A stretch of 64,000 nt of DNA, taken from the NCBI GenBank assembly GCA_902702965.1, contig CACRXP010000139.1, positions 1,159,806 to 1,223,805 on the forward strand. Direction: 5' to 3'. Shown here one piece after another: positions 49,300-60,264 of the stretch. The notes below the pieces were generated by a model. The model saw nothing but the letters and a program-made list of their open reading frames with translations, searched no databases and was not told where the DNA came from. The stretch comes from Spirometra erinaceieuropaei (taxonomy: Eukaryota; Platyhelminthes; Cestoda; Diphyllobothriidea; Diphyllobothriidae). Position numbers and translations under genes: made by a program. Positions within the stretch are counted from its first letter, which is position 1. Each line of letters begins with the position of its first letter.

Positions 49300-49706
49300 T
49301 ATCACCAACAAAGACTAGGGCGACTGAGATGGTCATTTGTGGCTTACTGGACGTCGCCAGTCAGCCATGCCCAGCCCCGAGGTGTGGAACGCCTGGGGCT
49401 CCAATTCGCGACTTGCTAGTTAGAAGTTCAACGCTCCTAGCCACTGAGTCACGGATTTGTTTTCCTGTCGATTTCGATCTGGAATATACAATGGTAGAGT
49501 AGCGCTCACCGGTTGGACATGACTGGCTGACGACGGCTAGTAATCCATAAATGGTCATTGGAGTCCCCCTTGTCTTTGTCAGTAACACCATTCTGCCTAT
49601 ATCGCGCGCCCCTGTGCGGCTGGTGGTCAGACTCGAAAGAGAGCCCGTAAGGCTCAACGGAACGAGTAAGTTCCGTGAGAACGATCGGTGATCGCCCCTC
49701 CATCAT
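49300..49706 (-). repeat. SINE family B element nested in a family A unit
   Basis: The insert interrupts the family A unit between ATGTGAATAAATT (49281-49293) and TTGTGATTAAAATT (49705-49718), which look like a diverged target-site duplication. Inside, 49312-49369 and 49514-49572 are inverted copies of each other (GGTCATTTGTGGCTTACTGG...CCAGTCAGCCATG against CATGACTGGCTGACGACGG...AAATGGTCATT). The tRNA-like head CTCAGTGGCTAGGAGCG is read on the - strand (49433-49449). Confidence 0.6.
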
Positions 49707-49732
49707 TGTGATTAAAATTACGTCTTCCCATG

Positions 49733-49813
49733 GGGCCTCGTAACTCAGATGATTAGAGCGTTGGCTGTACTAAAGTCTCCTCTTGCTGTCGTGGGTTCGA
49801 ATTCTACCGAGGC
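49733..49813 (+). repeat. tRNA-derived SINE (family A), copy 4
   Basis: GGGCCTCGTAACTCAGATGATTAGAGCG, then GTGGGTTCGAATTCTACCGAGGCACCGAG. The B box has one change (GGTTCGAATTC). The following 60 bp repeat the start of the tail (TTTTTCACAGGTGGGGCAAAGTGAATTATTTG). Confidence 0.8.
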
Positions 49814-50256
49814 ACCGAGTTTTTCACAGGTGGGGCAAAGTGAATTATTTGAAATCTGCCATAACACCTCTGAAATCATTTTGAACATTGTTTTATCATA
49901 CTCCCGGCATTGATTATGGTAACGAACCCGGACGCATGTTTCACCGATCTTGTCTTACTGCTTGGTGCAGCTATAAGTGGTTTGACTAGTCATTGGGCAC
50001 CCAACGGTCTCCACGTGCTTTCTGGCGCATACTTCGGTTTTGTGCGTCAGGCTCTGCGAGTCAACAGTATCCTAAGAACTGCAGAGCAGCACAAAAATTA
50101 AATAAACATTTTAGTATTCAACTCGACCGTCCCTTAGGTCATTATCTCACGTTCAAAGGAGACTGACCATTTCTTTTGTCCAAACTTTACTGGATTGCAC
50201 GCAAATAAAAAAAATAAGTTGGGTAGGTGTGCAGGATTTTCAGGTTCTGCATTTTA

Positions 50257-50446
50257 AGTGTTAGCTTATTACAAGTGGAACAAACCATGCCTTAGCTCGC
50301 TGCTGTTTCCGGTATTTTGATACCACATTTTTACTGACTTCTTCGATAAAATTAGTCAGCAGCTACTCCGAATTTCCAGATGGCCGATCACTTCTTCATC
50401 ATTCGTCCCTGTGGGAGGGGCTCCCTGTTGGGTACATGTAACGTCA
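50257..50446 (+). other. Possible exon-like open frame, unidentified
   Basis: After TTAAGTGTTAG (50256) a frame reads HALARCCFRYFDTTFLL and SIKLVSSYSEFPDGR and reaches possible donors at 50433 and 50440 (GG/GTACAT, AT/GTAACG). Length and composition do not exclude chance. It could be a further + strand exon downstream of the codanin-like exons. Confidence 0.15.
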
Positions 50447-51696
50447 AATAACACCAAATACCTTCTCATCTTGGCGAATATCCAATAGAAACTGACCAAT
50501 TAGTTGGACAGCTCGCCTCCAGCGGCCACTTGCCTCGTCTTTCCACTTCTTCGTCGCAAAAACCTGATTAACAAAGTGACCTACAAAAATCAAAAAGTTC
50601 GCAGAAAAACTAAAAACATGCTGGTGATGATTTATAAAGTCGAGCCCCGTTGTCCCCAGGCCTATTCATTAGTTCAGATACACAAGCTGGCACAGATGCG
50701 TCTGCCTTTCACTAGGTCTGCGATCTAGATCCGAACTTAGGAGGCCAGTTAGTGTCACAACGCAGCCTGACTCAACTTTTCAACGTGTCAGACATATGAC
50801 GCTTATTTGCAAAATCACATCTTCAGCGTTAAGAACGTTTGCTGGAGGGCTGAAGAAAATACTCTGAAAGCACTGCTGGAATTCTACTAATAAAAGTTTT
50901 GAGTTACATTTCACTTATGTTATCTGGCGGTTTCTAACATAAATTCGCTCTATTGCCTCAACGGCCATTTCACCTAATCGCCGAAAACAGGAAGGCGACG
51001 TGTAAGTTGCAAAAAGTGGCGACTTCGTTAGATGGGGAAAACATCTCATTTTGGTTTACAGTGTTTGAATATGCGTTTTAAAATTTTGACAAATATAAGA
51101 TCAAAGGACGACCTTTTCTTTTTAACAAAAGTTGCCTCGTTTAAAACGAAAACAAATGGTGATGTTAAGGGCAGCGGGTTGAGAATCACCCTCTTTCCAC
51201 TTACTCTTTATTCAATACGTACACTCAGGTTTCACGTGAAAGTCGAATTGACAAAGTATGTACTGTGTTAAAAGATTAACGACTCTGTGTGATACCACGA
51301 CAGCAACTTGCAAAAGCAAACCGCTGAGTTCTAGACGTCTGCGTTTAACTCCGTGACCTGTGAGCATGTGCAAGGCGATCGACGCAAAGCATGACAAAAA
51401 TTTTGAAAGCAAAGGTACTTAATCATAAGAAGTAAATATAGGTCTTGCGTAAAATTTCCAACAAAGGGGTCCCGTCGGTCGGTGTCGACAGCATATTTGA
51501 TGATAGATGAGACCGCATCCGGATTAAAAATACATTAATATTACACATAAATCCGCATTTGTAGAGTACATTGAAGTGTTCATACAGTTTAGACAACCTG
51601 AAGACATGAAAATCTGGTAGTTACTTCCGCTCATAATCATCCGACAGTACAAAGGCGGACTGTGGGAAAAAAACAACTTCAGTCCGCAAATTTCTA

Positions 51697-52062
51697 TTAC
51701 GTATTAGCGCGACTGCCTCAACACCTTACATCCACGTGTGAATGTAACATGGATTAGTTAACATTCGTTCTTGCTCGAATTTTGGACGATAAGAACATAT
51801 CGGCGAATTTGTCAGGCCACTGAGTAGATAGAAGAGTCCCCGAATTCGACCACCAGCAGCACAGGTGCTGGATTAACTGAACAGTCCTTGCAGCTTTCTG
51901 TCAAGTCGGCTCGTGTCGGAACCCGTAATGCTGATTCTTACAAACAATGCTTTAACCTGTTTGGAAGTTCGGTCAGAGAAGACTCCAAGGACAAGTCGGT
52001 CAAAGTGGGGACTTTCATGGAGAAAACCTGAAGCTTCTACAGCAGCTGAAAATTCTATCGAC
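51697..52062 (+). repeat. Dispersed repeat family D, copy 1
   Basis: Matches the reverse complement of 57500-57860 at an estimated 80%. Shared blocks are TATTAGCGCG(A/G)CTGCCTCAA, AACATTCGTTCTTGC, CCACCAGCAGCACA(G/A)GTGCTGGAT, CCTTGCAGCTTTCTGT, TTTAACCTGTTTGGAAGTTC and AGACTCCAAGGACAAGTCGG. The 61-codon frames in both copies are near-identical (LTCLEVRSEKTPRTSRSKWG), so one strand may once have been coding. Confidence 0.85.
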
Positions 52063-52189
52063 CGGCTGACATCTTGGAAAGGCCATGTGGGAATTTAGTG
52101 TTGTTGAATTTGCTTCCTGACACCGTCCGAAAATCTTAGCTGTACTTATATTCCTGTTCTGCCAATACGAAGTTATTACGACCCTTGGA

Positions 52190-52380
52190 GCGTCAAGTTG
52201 CAGCGAAGAGAATTTGCTGAGACAATCAGCTTTTTTATCAAACTCGCGGAGACGAAAGTGCTCTTTGGGGCTAGAAACTGGCAATATGAAAGAGTGAACG
52301 GTTTCAAATATCTCGGAACGAAGTCGACGACAAACGGACAGCACCAGCATTATCATCACTATCATCATCATCATTACCAA
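52190..52380 (+). pseudogene. Possible non-LTR reverse transcriptase tail with (ATC)n
   Basis: The frame 52198-52407 includes AETKVLFGARNWQYERVNGF followed by KYLGTKSTTNGQ. FKYLG followed by a Thr/Asn-Gly stretch is a common motif after the catalytic domain in CR1/RTE-type reverse transcriptases. Directly after comes a CAT/ATC-rich run (52344-52374), as seen at the 3' ends of some non-LTR elements. Only about 45 residues remain. It follows copy 1 of repeat family D by 130 bp, so the two could be parts of one element. Confidence 0.35.
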
Positions 52381-54046
52381 AGTCCATCCTGCTTGCAAGG
52401 TCTTTGAATGCCTTTTAGATGGTGCGGATTTGTTGCTATATCTCCATCGTCAAAAATGGCAACTTGTACTGAGTATTACTTCGGTCATTCTCTCGTACGG
52501 TCGTGCATGCTAGGTTCTGAATTTGGGGCTTGAGTGAGACCTGTAAACGTCAGATGTTTGGGAACCGTCGCTGGAATGACTTACGCCTACTTTCTCTTGA
52601 CTTTGCAGTTTAATTAGCCAGTGGAGTTCTGAGGAGGTATGAGGCAATTAGCAAAGGATATTTCAGATTTTTTGAGTGCGTCACATACTGCTCTCCCTAT
52701 GGGTCCAATGCAGCTACCTTAAACGCGATGCCGTCTAAATGAAGATGATGAGTTTAGCCAAAATTCGGAATGGAAACGGTCACTCAAGGTACGGAAGCAG
52801 CTCTTGGATACGCCATGTTGGGCCTTCGTCGTTAGGAAGTTAATCTTGGTTCCCTTTGTTCACTGCTGCGGATTGTCGAACGCTGGAAGCCACAACCCGT
52901 GATATCCCTTAGGCCGGTCTAGCCTTGTCTAAACGAAGCCGTATCAAATGCAGCCAGGCAGGACAGAATGAGTTCCCCTGTGTGAATGGCTGTTCTGTTA
53001 GATTTCATGAAGTTTTTCTGGCTGCATAATTTGCTTGCTTCATTAGAATTTGTCAAAGTAGATAACGGGCAATTTAAGTAGCATCCAGTCGTACATGGAC
53101 AGTGCGGTTGACGAATACAAAAAATTGTTTGTCTTAGGAAGACTGCAGCAATAGCAATTTGAATCCGTTGGAACAAAAAAGAGATATCAAAACTACAGTC
53201 TTTATGTGCGACTGGATTTACCCGACTCGAGAAACTTCAGCGTATACTCAAAATAACGATCGGATTCGTCCTCGTACTCCAAATACGGGTCCACTGCATT
53301 TACAAGGACTTCAGCATGGCTGTCTTCTGCTTCATTGGATTTAAACGTCTAGAATTGAGATGGAGAAAAATATCCAAAACGGGTGAGAACGGACGCCCAG
53401 ATACCTGACTAGCCTGTCAGGGCAAATTGTCTCTATCCTTCATTAGAAAGGACCATAAAAGTAGAGGATTATTTGCCACTTAAAAAATCGACTTGATACT
53501 TAACGACAAGGACAGTGGAGACAGGCACAGCAGCCATTTTAAATCTCTTCACGCGTTCTTAAGGGACGCACTGCTGGAACTGTGTTTCTTACGTGTATAG
53601 TTTACACCCCCTGTAGACATGAATCGGTTTGTACCTGGTTTCCAGTGTTAGTCAGGGCTAAATGACTGAAGAGAGAACCATCAAGTTTGAAATCGACCCG
53701 GCCTCATGCTTCCGGTTTTCGTTGTTTCATGTCTGCTCTCCGATAGATGTTCGTCCATTTGTCAATCGTCTAAACTCCATACCCCGCACTTTTATTGATC
53801 GAAGGGTCTGCTGTGATTACGGCCACGTTCTTTGGCAGTCAGCCAAATGTTACGCATGTACGCATGTACATGGGTTTTCTACTCTTTAAAAACCTCAGTA
53901 AAACCGAACTCTGCGCTTTCTCCCTCCTAGTTTTTGCATATACTGAGATTCGGCGGAATCCTCCAACGAGTCGTTCTGGTGGGCAAAATTTAGGCTACAC
54001 TCGCCTGTGCGAAGTAGTTGTCAAGTAAACTCCTCTACGGCAGAGC

Positions 54047-55041
54047 TTAACGGATATCGCAAGTCAGGGCGTGAGGTCCAGAGAGGGAAGACAGCACTTG
54101 CAGATAACTGCTTAAGTCGCCTGCAATTGGTTCGGTTGGCGTGACAGTTTCTACATCCGCTCGTTTTGATTTGGAATAAACAAAAACTCTTGCGATTGCC
54201 CTAGGTGTCATCCACGAGTATAATTGATTATACTAATTCTAGCAAACCACCTGCCCTAGTTCTGACGTTCAGTGAAGAATAAATAAAGTTATGCTTGTTA
54301 AAGACAGTCGTTACCTTGGTGAAGAAGTCGATGTCCGCTTTTGTTCTCTGTAGAACAAGGGGAAATAGGAATGGGAAGCTCCTTGTGTACAAAACTAAGT
54401 GTCCCCTCTTCTGATTTACAACTGCAGCATCAATATAAGGCCCGTCTCGGAAGTGCGTTGGAATGTCTTTAAAGCATGGCGTAATCATTAAGAATCCGCG
54501 TTAGATAACTCACCAAGGGGACCCCATATGTGGCTCAGCGTACGCGGTACAGTAACAGCCGATTCACATCCTTCCGGTATATCAAACACGACGGTAAGGA
54601 TCTCCTTGAGTTCTCCAGTAGATGAGGCTTCCAGCCGCTCATTATCTACCTAAACCATATTCAGAAGGCAACACTTTAAAATTACCGTCAAACTTTTCGA
54701 AAAAATTCTGAGCCTGTAAATTCCAGCATTATGGGGAAGTAACTTGACCTTGAAACGGACACTTGCATCATGCTGTTCATTAATTATTCTTTCCAGGATA
54801 AGTGAATGCTCCTCAAGAACCCAGTGCACTTCTTCTTTTGTCTGGAAAGGAGCATCTCAATGGTGACTCCTGGGTTACTTGTTTGTATTCTAGAAGAAAG
54901 TTTACACCAAAAGCGTTCTTGATTAAACACAGCTCCCCTGGAATCCTTAGTGTCAGGCAAAACTGTTTACGCTTCGCCATTCTGCTCGAATTTCCACCCA
55001 CTTGTGCGTAGCTTTTGTGCACCTCCAACTTAAGGATGAAA
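54047..55041 (-). CDS. KY/hillarin-like (kyphoscoliosis peptidase family) protein, 3' exons
   Basis: Five exons on the - strand: 55041-54879, 54841-54686, 54649-54514, 54466-54234 and 54200-54047 (stop). The introns are 37, 36, 47 and 33 nt, all GT-AG, with phases 0, 0, 1 and 0 that agree without forcing. Acceptors include TCCTTTCCAG and GTGCCTTC...GGTTTAG. Readable parts are KRKQFCLTLRIPGELCLIKN, EVHWVLEEHSLILERIINEQ, PHNAGIYRLRIFSKSLT, LTVVFDIPEGCESAV, PRTLSHIWGPL, YIDAAVVNQKRGHLVLYTRS and RTRAGGLLEL...VYSKSKRADV. This repeats a beta-rich module: a hydrophobic strand, AG-x-(Y/L)-x-L-x-(I/V), then a WGP-type linker. It resembles the region after the transglutaminase-like core in KY/hillarin proteins, which act at the cytoskeleton and muscle attachment. 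The last exon keeps frame only if one T of a five-T run is dropped. The catalytic core would lie further 5' (above 55.04 kb). Confidence 0.7.
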
Positions 55042-56076
55042 CTAAAAGGACGCGGATAATTTAAATAAGTGTTCCCATAGCTCGTGAGGATAAAGATTAC
55101 AAGTTAATTTAATTTTACGTTTCACTTAAAGCGTCATCTAAACGAGTGAAAGCCAAGCAAAGATCATGCTTCTAAGCCTCTCTTTTGTAGGTTTGCTAAA
55201 GTTATTATTGCAATTTAGCAGTATAAACCACAACATCCAAACATGCATGAACAAAGCATGTCCTACATTGTAATAAAACCGGATTCCTACACTATTCGGG
55301 CATCAAATTTACCACGCCCCTGTCGCATATTTTGTACGACCTCATGCTTACGAATCCTCAGAGTACATTCTAACTATGTGGATAAATCCAACTACTCAAC
55401 AAAAACTAGTTTGTGGGATCAAATATCAGCATAATCTGCATTAAACCTCTTACATCTCCCTAAAGTGGATTGGTATAATTTTAAATGGGATGTCTGGTGA
55501 TAGTTTGTAGACTGCAGCGTCTCAGCAAATAGCGGATCAAATGACTCTCAAATTTTCCCGGAGCATATACTTAAAACATTTAAAAGACAGCTTCTGCATA
55601 TTTAAGTTGCTCTTAGCAGTGTCAGGAAGGAAAATTTGCGTATCACGTCATCCGAATATGATAGTCACCTGAGCTGGATTCCGCAGGCTAGAAAGACTAG
55701 GTTCCCTCTTCACGCAGTTATATGATTTCCGGCTCAACATGGACAATAGCCGTTCAGCCTGGAAAAGACCCGTCGGGCAATCATAAAACCAGAATTTATC
55801 ATAAAAAGGGTGATCAGTTGAACTCCTAAATCAAACCTGTTTGTCAAAAAACACGTCACAACTAGTTTATATTCCTAAATTTGGCCGCATTATCCGAAGG
55901 TGCGGCGTTTTGCAAACACTAGCAGCTGGGAAGGCCTAGCTTGTTGATTTCATTGAACCGTAAGGTCCGCCATCCCTCTTGTACGTTTGCCCAGAAAAAA
56001 GGCTCAAGTTAAATGGTCGCATATACAAAATGCAATTCATACTGTTAAAATCACTTCTTTACCAAATGCTAAATAC

Positions 56077-56143
56077 TGCTCGTGAATTGCACATCTTCAA
56101 GTCCGAATGTCTGCAGCAGGTTTGGAGTGTTCGGCACACTTAA
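56077..56143 (-). CDS. Possible upstream exon of the KY-like gene
   Basis: After GATGCACAG on the - strand a short frame reads LSVPNTPNLLQTFGLEDVQF and ends at ACGAGCA/GTATTT. In KY-family proteins a stretch of similar flavour follows the peptidase core. Further upstream (56.25-56.32 kb) EWFGYVFVADPMI with a GTAAGT donor is another possible exon. Phase does not connect directly to the exon at 55041, so a missing exon or a wrong call is likely. Confidence 0.2.
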
Positions 56144-56596
56144 CTGTGCATCAACGGAGACAAAAGAGTGAAATTCAATAAATAGACAAAGTGTCTCTAA
56201 GCTGAGCCAAGTTCGGAGTTGTCTTGCTAACTTACGCCTCCAAACGAGCGGCACCACTGCCTTACGTGCAGCAACACCGAAATCATAGGATCGGCGACAA
56301 AAACGTAGCCGAACCATTCGGAAAACATCATGCGTCCTCACAGCCTATCTAAAGGGAGTCCACACCAGCTTATTCCAAAGAGAGTAAGTGTAAGTCACTC
56401 CAACGACGGTTTTCAAATATCTGGCGTTTTCAGTTCTCGATCAACCTGCAAGTTCAGAACTCGGCATCCACAACAGTACCGACGAATGATCGAAGTAATA
56501 CTCAGTAAAATTTACCATTTTTGACGGCGGAGAAATCGCAACAGATCTACTTCATCTACAAGTCTTTCAAAAACCTTGTGAGCAGGGCCGACAATG

Positions 56597-56603
56597 GTAA
56601 TGG

Positions 56604-56655
<52 letters not shown>

Positions 56656-56686
56656 GGTGGTGGTGGCGGCGGCGGCGGCGGCGGCG
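56597..56686. repeat. Compound microsatellite (GAT)n-(GGT)n-(GGC)n
   Basis: TGATGATGAT... (about 12 units) passes directly into GGT (about 8-9 units) and then GGC/GCG (about 7 units). The blocks differ by single-base changes of the unit (GAT to GGT to GGC), suggesting successive mutation and expansion in one array. In a + frame it reads Asp12-Gly15, which explains the 67-codon ORF. Confidence 0.95.
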
Positions 56687-57499
56687 TAGCCAATCTTATA
56701 AGGTTTGCCCTTCCAAGGTGTTAGCCAGTGAGTGGAGAGAGGTTGTTACTCTATGGAACGTCAGACCTACTATCCACCGGATTGGGGAGACCGTTATGGA
56801 CCAGATCTTGAACGGCAGTGGGCAATAAGTGGTTTTGATCAGAGTGATACCTGGTCGCGATACCCCGCCTAGACCCACAGTAGCACACGATGGACGGAAT
56901 CGAAGGCTGCAGTTAATCCAACGAGACACATGACTATCAGTCGCTGGAAGGTATGATTGAGTTTATTAATAGGCCGCACTGTGGATATTTACTCGACGCA
57001 TACACGCCGGTCCGGTTTGGTTTTTCTATCGAGTAAATTTGCCGGAGATTATCAGTGGCAGAGGTAGTTGGCGCAATGTTGATGGCAGCTATGAGGCTAT
57101 AGCTTTCGAGATGTACTCTATCTTCGTTCTCGAAGCAGACACGAGGATAGCCGAGGTGCAGTCACCTCGAGTGATCTCTATTTTGCACTCTTGCTCATTT
57201 TTTGAATAGGGCCAGGACTACAGAACCTAGAGCCAGAACTTGTAGGCTTCGGTGAAAGTGTCGTCCTATTTGATTATCTTTTGCTGCGAGTCTCATTATT
57301 GATTTGGTGGTTTTCACTTGAGAAGGACGACTTCAATACAATACGCACGCCGCACATAACAAAGGTTTGCTTCCAAGGAGAACAAGGGGTGGTCATCAAG
57401 GTTTATTGCGTGCTGGACGCTCTGGGACCGGTTCTCCGAACTTGCGACTACAATTTTACTGTGAACAAATTCACCAGCTTATTGGGTCAATCACAGTGC

Positions 57500-57860
57500 G
57501 CAAATAGTTCGATAGAGTTTTGGATGCCGTGGAAGCTTCAGGTTTTCTCCGTGGAAGCCCCCACTTTGACCGACTTGTCCTTGGAGTCTTCTCTGACCGA
57601 ACTTCCAAACAGGTTAAACAATGGTTTATAAGAATCAGCATTCCGGGTTCCGACACAAGCCGACTTTACAGAAAGCTGCAAGGATTTTTCAACTGATCCA
57701 GCACTTGTGCTGCTGGTGGCTGAATACCGTAACTCTTCTATCTGTTCAGTGACCTAATGACTTCGCCTATATATGCATGTCGTTCTGAAGTTGGGCAAGA
57801 ACGAATGTTATCTTATCTCTTTTGCAAGGTTTTGAGGCAGCCGCGCTAATACACAATCAA
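57500..57860 (-). repeat. Dispersed repeat family D, copy 2
   Basis: Reverse-oriented partner of 51697-52062 (see there). Similarity ends near 57505, where one copy reads AACTCTATCGAACTATT and the other AATTCTATCGACCGGC. The + strand 116-codon frame 57281-57631 overlaps it and is regarded as chance. Confidence 0.85.
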
Positions 57861-58796
57861 AAGTTGTGAATTGAAGTAGCTTTCTCATTCCTAATTGTCA
57901 GCCTTAGTGCTGAGCTGTGATCATGAGTGGGGGTAATTAGTGGATTTCCACATCTTCGGGTTTTCTAAATTGTATGAGCACTTTAATGTACTCTTCAAAT
58001 GCGGGCTGGTGTAAGATATCCATATATCCTTCATTCTAGTATCATTTGGTCGATGCCGATCAGCAAGACCCCTTGCCGGAAACTTGACGCAAGACCAATA
58101 TGTACTTGACAAAATGCAGTAGCATTTTTTCAAGTGTATCAATATTTCTTGCATAGAACGTCTCAAGCCAAAACTATGTCACTAGTTTAGAAGCCGACCT
58201 AAAGTACTCAAAAAATTCTTTTGTGACCTTCATGTTTGGGTTAATCATTTATCTCCTGTTGACGGCAGACGAACACATCCATTAATTCAGATCTGTCCCT
58301 CATTACCTCCCCCCCCCCATTGAGAGCTGTTGATTGGATACATTTATTTTACTTGTTCTCTCTAATTTTAAATTTATCGCAGCCGGTGACTGCCAATGTG
58401 TCGCCAGATTAAAATGTCCACAGTGCGATTTCGTGCTATTCGGCTAATTGCCTTTCAAGCTTTTGGAAATCCACCTCAGCAGTTAGCCCTGAGATTGGTC
58501 AACTCATCTGGGCGCCTTTGACATCTTTGCATCCGGTCACTGTAAATATGTAATTGTTTTAAAGCAGTACCCCACGAGCTTTAGAAGACTCCGACTTACT
58601 GGTTGACCATCATTCTCATCGTAACGTCCACTCAGCTGGCCACTGGATATTTCAATTACGAGAGCCTGAGATATTTTCGTGAAGCGTGTCGTGAGATCAA
58701 CTGACACTATTTTTTCGTTTCATTCAGTTGTGGCCGCTCTCATGATTCATGTGCCTGTGGTTAGTAGCCCCAGCTTCGGGAACAATCAATTTTCAT

Positions 58797-58810
58797 GTCT
58801 ACATGTAGAC
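58797..58810. other. Perfect 14-bp palindrome
   Basis: GTCTACATGTAGAC is its own reverse complement. No surrounding element was recognised. Confidence 0.8.
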
Positions 58811-59222
58811 GTGCCTCGAAGTGAGACGATTGCAACGGCAACCACTCGTTGCAATACGAACAAAGCTGCTATACTGGCGGATAAGGACTCGCTGTAGCCG
58901 GCTAATTGTCAGGTTGAACGAGATTAAGCATCTTCAAGAAGTTCCCTTAGTCAACAATTTTTCACGCCTATTGGTTCAGGTGAGTGGGATGCCCAAAAGT
59001 GAGCCGGATTAAGGATTCATTCATACAAAATCATTTCAAGAAACTCTGTTTACAAAAGAAAGCCTCTGGCTCCGTTGTCAAATCCCCTGTACTACCCATA
59101 ATATGAGTTTCTCGCCGGTCTGGCTCGGAAATCTACCGGAAAGTGATATAGACAAAAGTCCTGTCCCAGCTAAAGATGTCGGTGGTTAGCTACCAACGTC
59201 TGCACAAATGTAGGGAGTAAAA

Positions 59223-59245
59223 TTAAGCCGACAAAATCGGCTTAA
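59223..59245. other. Short perfect hairpin
   Basis: TTAAGCCGA-CAAAA-TCGGCTTAA: a 9-bp stem with a 5-base loop. It lies in a stretch without genes. In a eukaryote this is not a terminator; it may be the end or centre of an unrecognised element. Confidence 0.75.
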
Positions 59246-60264
59246 GTCCGCAAACTTAAATAAATCAGTACCACTTGGCCGCCCGAAGGTTAAGTTCACA
59301 GTTTGGAGTATCAACTCGTGTTGCGCAGATTGGGCACATCAACTACGAAGCCACTAAGGATGTAGACCGAGGCGATTGCTAAAAATCGAGACAGGTACAA
59401 AGCGTCTGGATGTCCAGAAATCGGTCAGTTAATCATGACTGACACTGTCTCCTCCCTTTTCGGCTTCGCAAACCTATTTGACAGAAGACGTTGAAGGCTT
59501 GGAACAACTAGAGTCGCCAATTATGACAACAGTCGATATGGACAGGGGGACGGAGACCACAGTTAAAGTGGCCCCAATTCCCACTAAAAACTAGCATTGG
59601 TAAAATGCACCACATAGAGGGAGCAGCGCACAGGACTACCCGGTCTCTAGAGGTGAATAGCCAACGTCGCTATTCCAGCTATTAGAATGAAAGAAAGCCT
59701 GTGGTTATAATTATTATGACTTTTTTACAGGTACCTGCTGTCTTTTCTTTCAATGTTACTGCGGCACACAACCGTATTTTGTTACTGTTTTACCAGTTAA
59801 TTATTCTATTTCGAAGTATGTCATAAGGTGATCAGTATATTCCCTCAAAGGCGGAAAATTCCACCGCCGTCATTCCGTAAACAACTCCGGATAGGTTGTG
59901 GTCACGGTAATGCCGTCGTGACTGTCCCAACGCCTAATTTTGTTTCGATATCTGTAGATTATGACATGTGCGTAAAATAAAAGGAGAATTCCCTCGTGGG
60001 TCTTAACGACTAATATCATTCGTATTGTTTTCCTCCGTCGGTTATTCCCTCTTTAAACAACAGTGATGTCGTTTTTTCCAATTTTCTAGCCACATTTTTG
60101 CTAATAATGTTGCATTTGTGATCTTCTGAGTTAACAGGGTTTAGTTAGAAATATTCAGTTTCATTCTCTCCCCAATATCTGTTTCTTCTGTTTTACGACG
60201 ATGATTACATTTTAGTTATAAGATTTTGCTCGTGATTGATTATTTTGGTTTTGTGAAGGCTCGA

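Noticed and set aside
56521..56724. Asp/Gly-run protein
   Set aside because: Translation of the compound microsatellite.
57281..57631. 116-codon + strand ORF
   Set aside because: Overlaps repeat family D in antisense; no conserved counterpart in copy 1 on that strand.
59223..59245. Rho-independent terminator
   Set aside because: The window is eukaryotic and no gene ends there.
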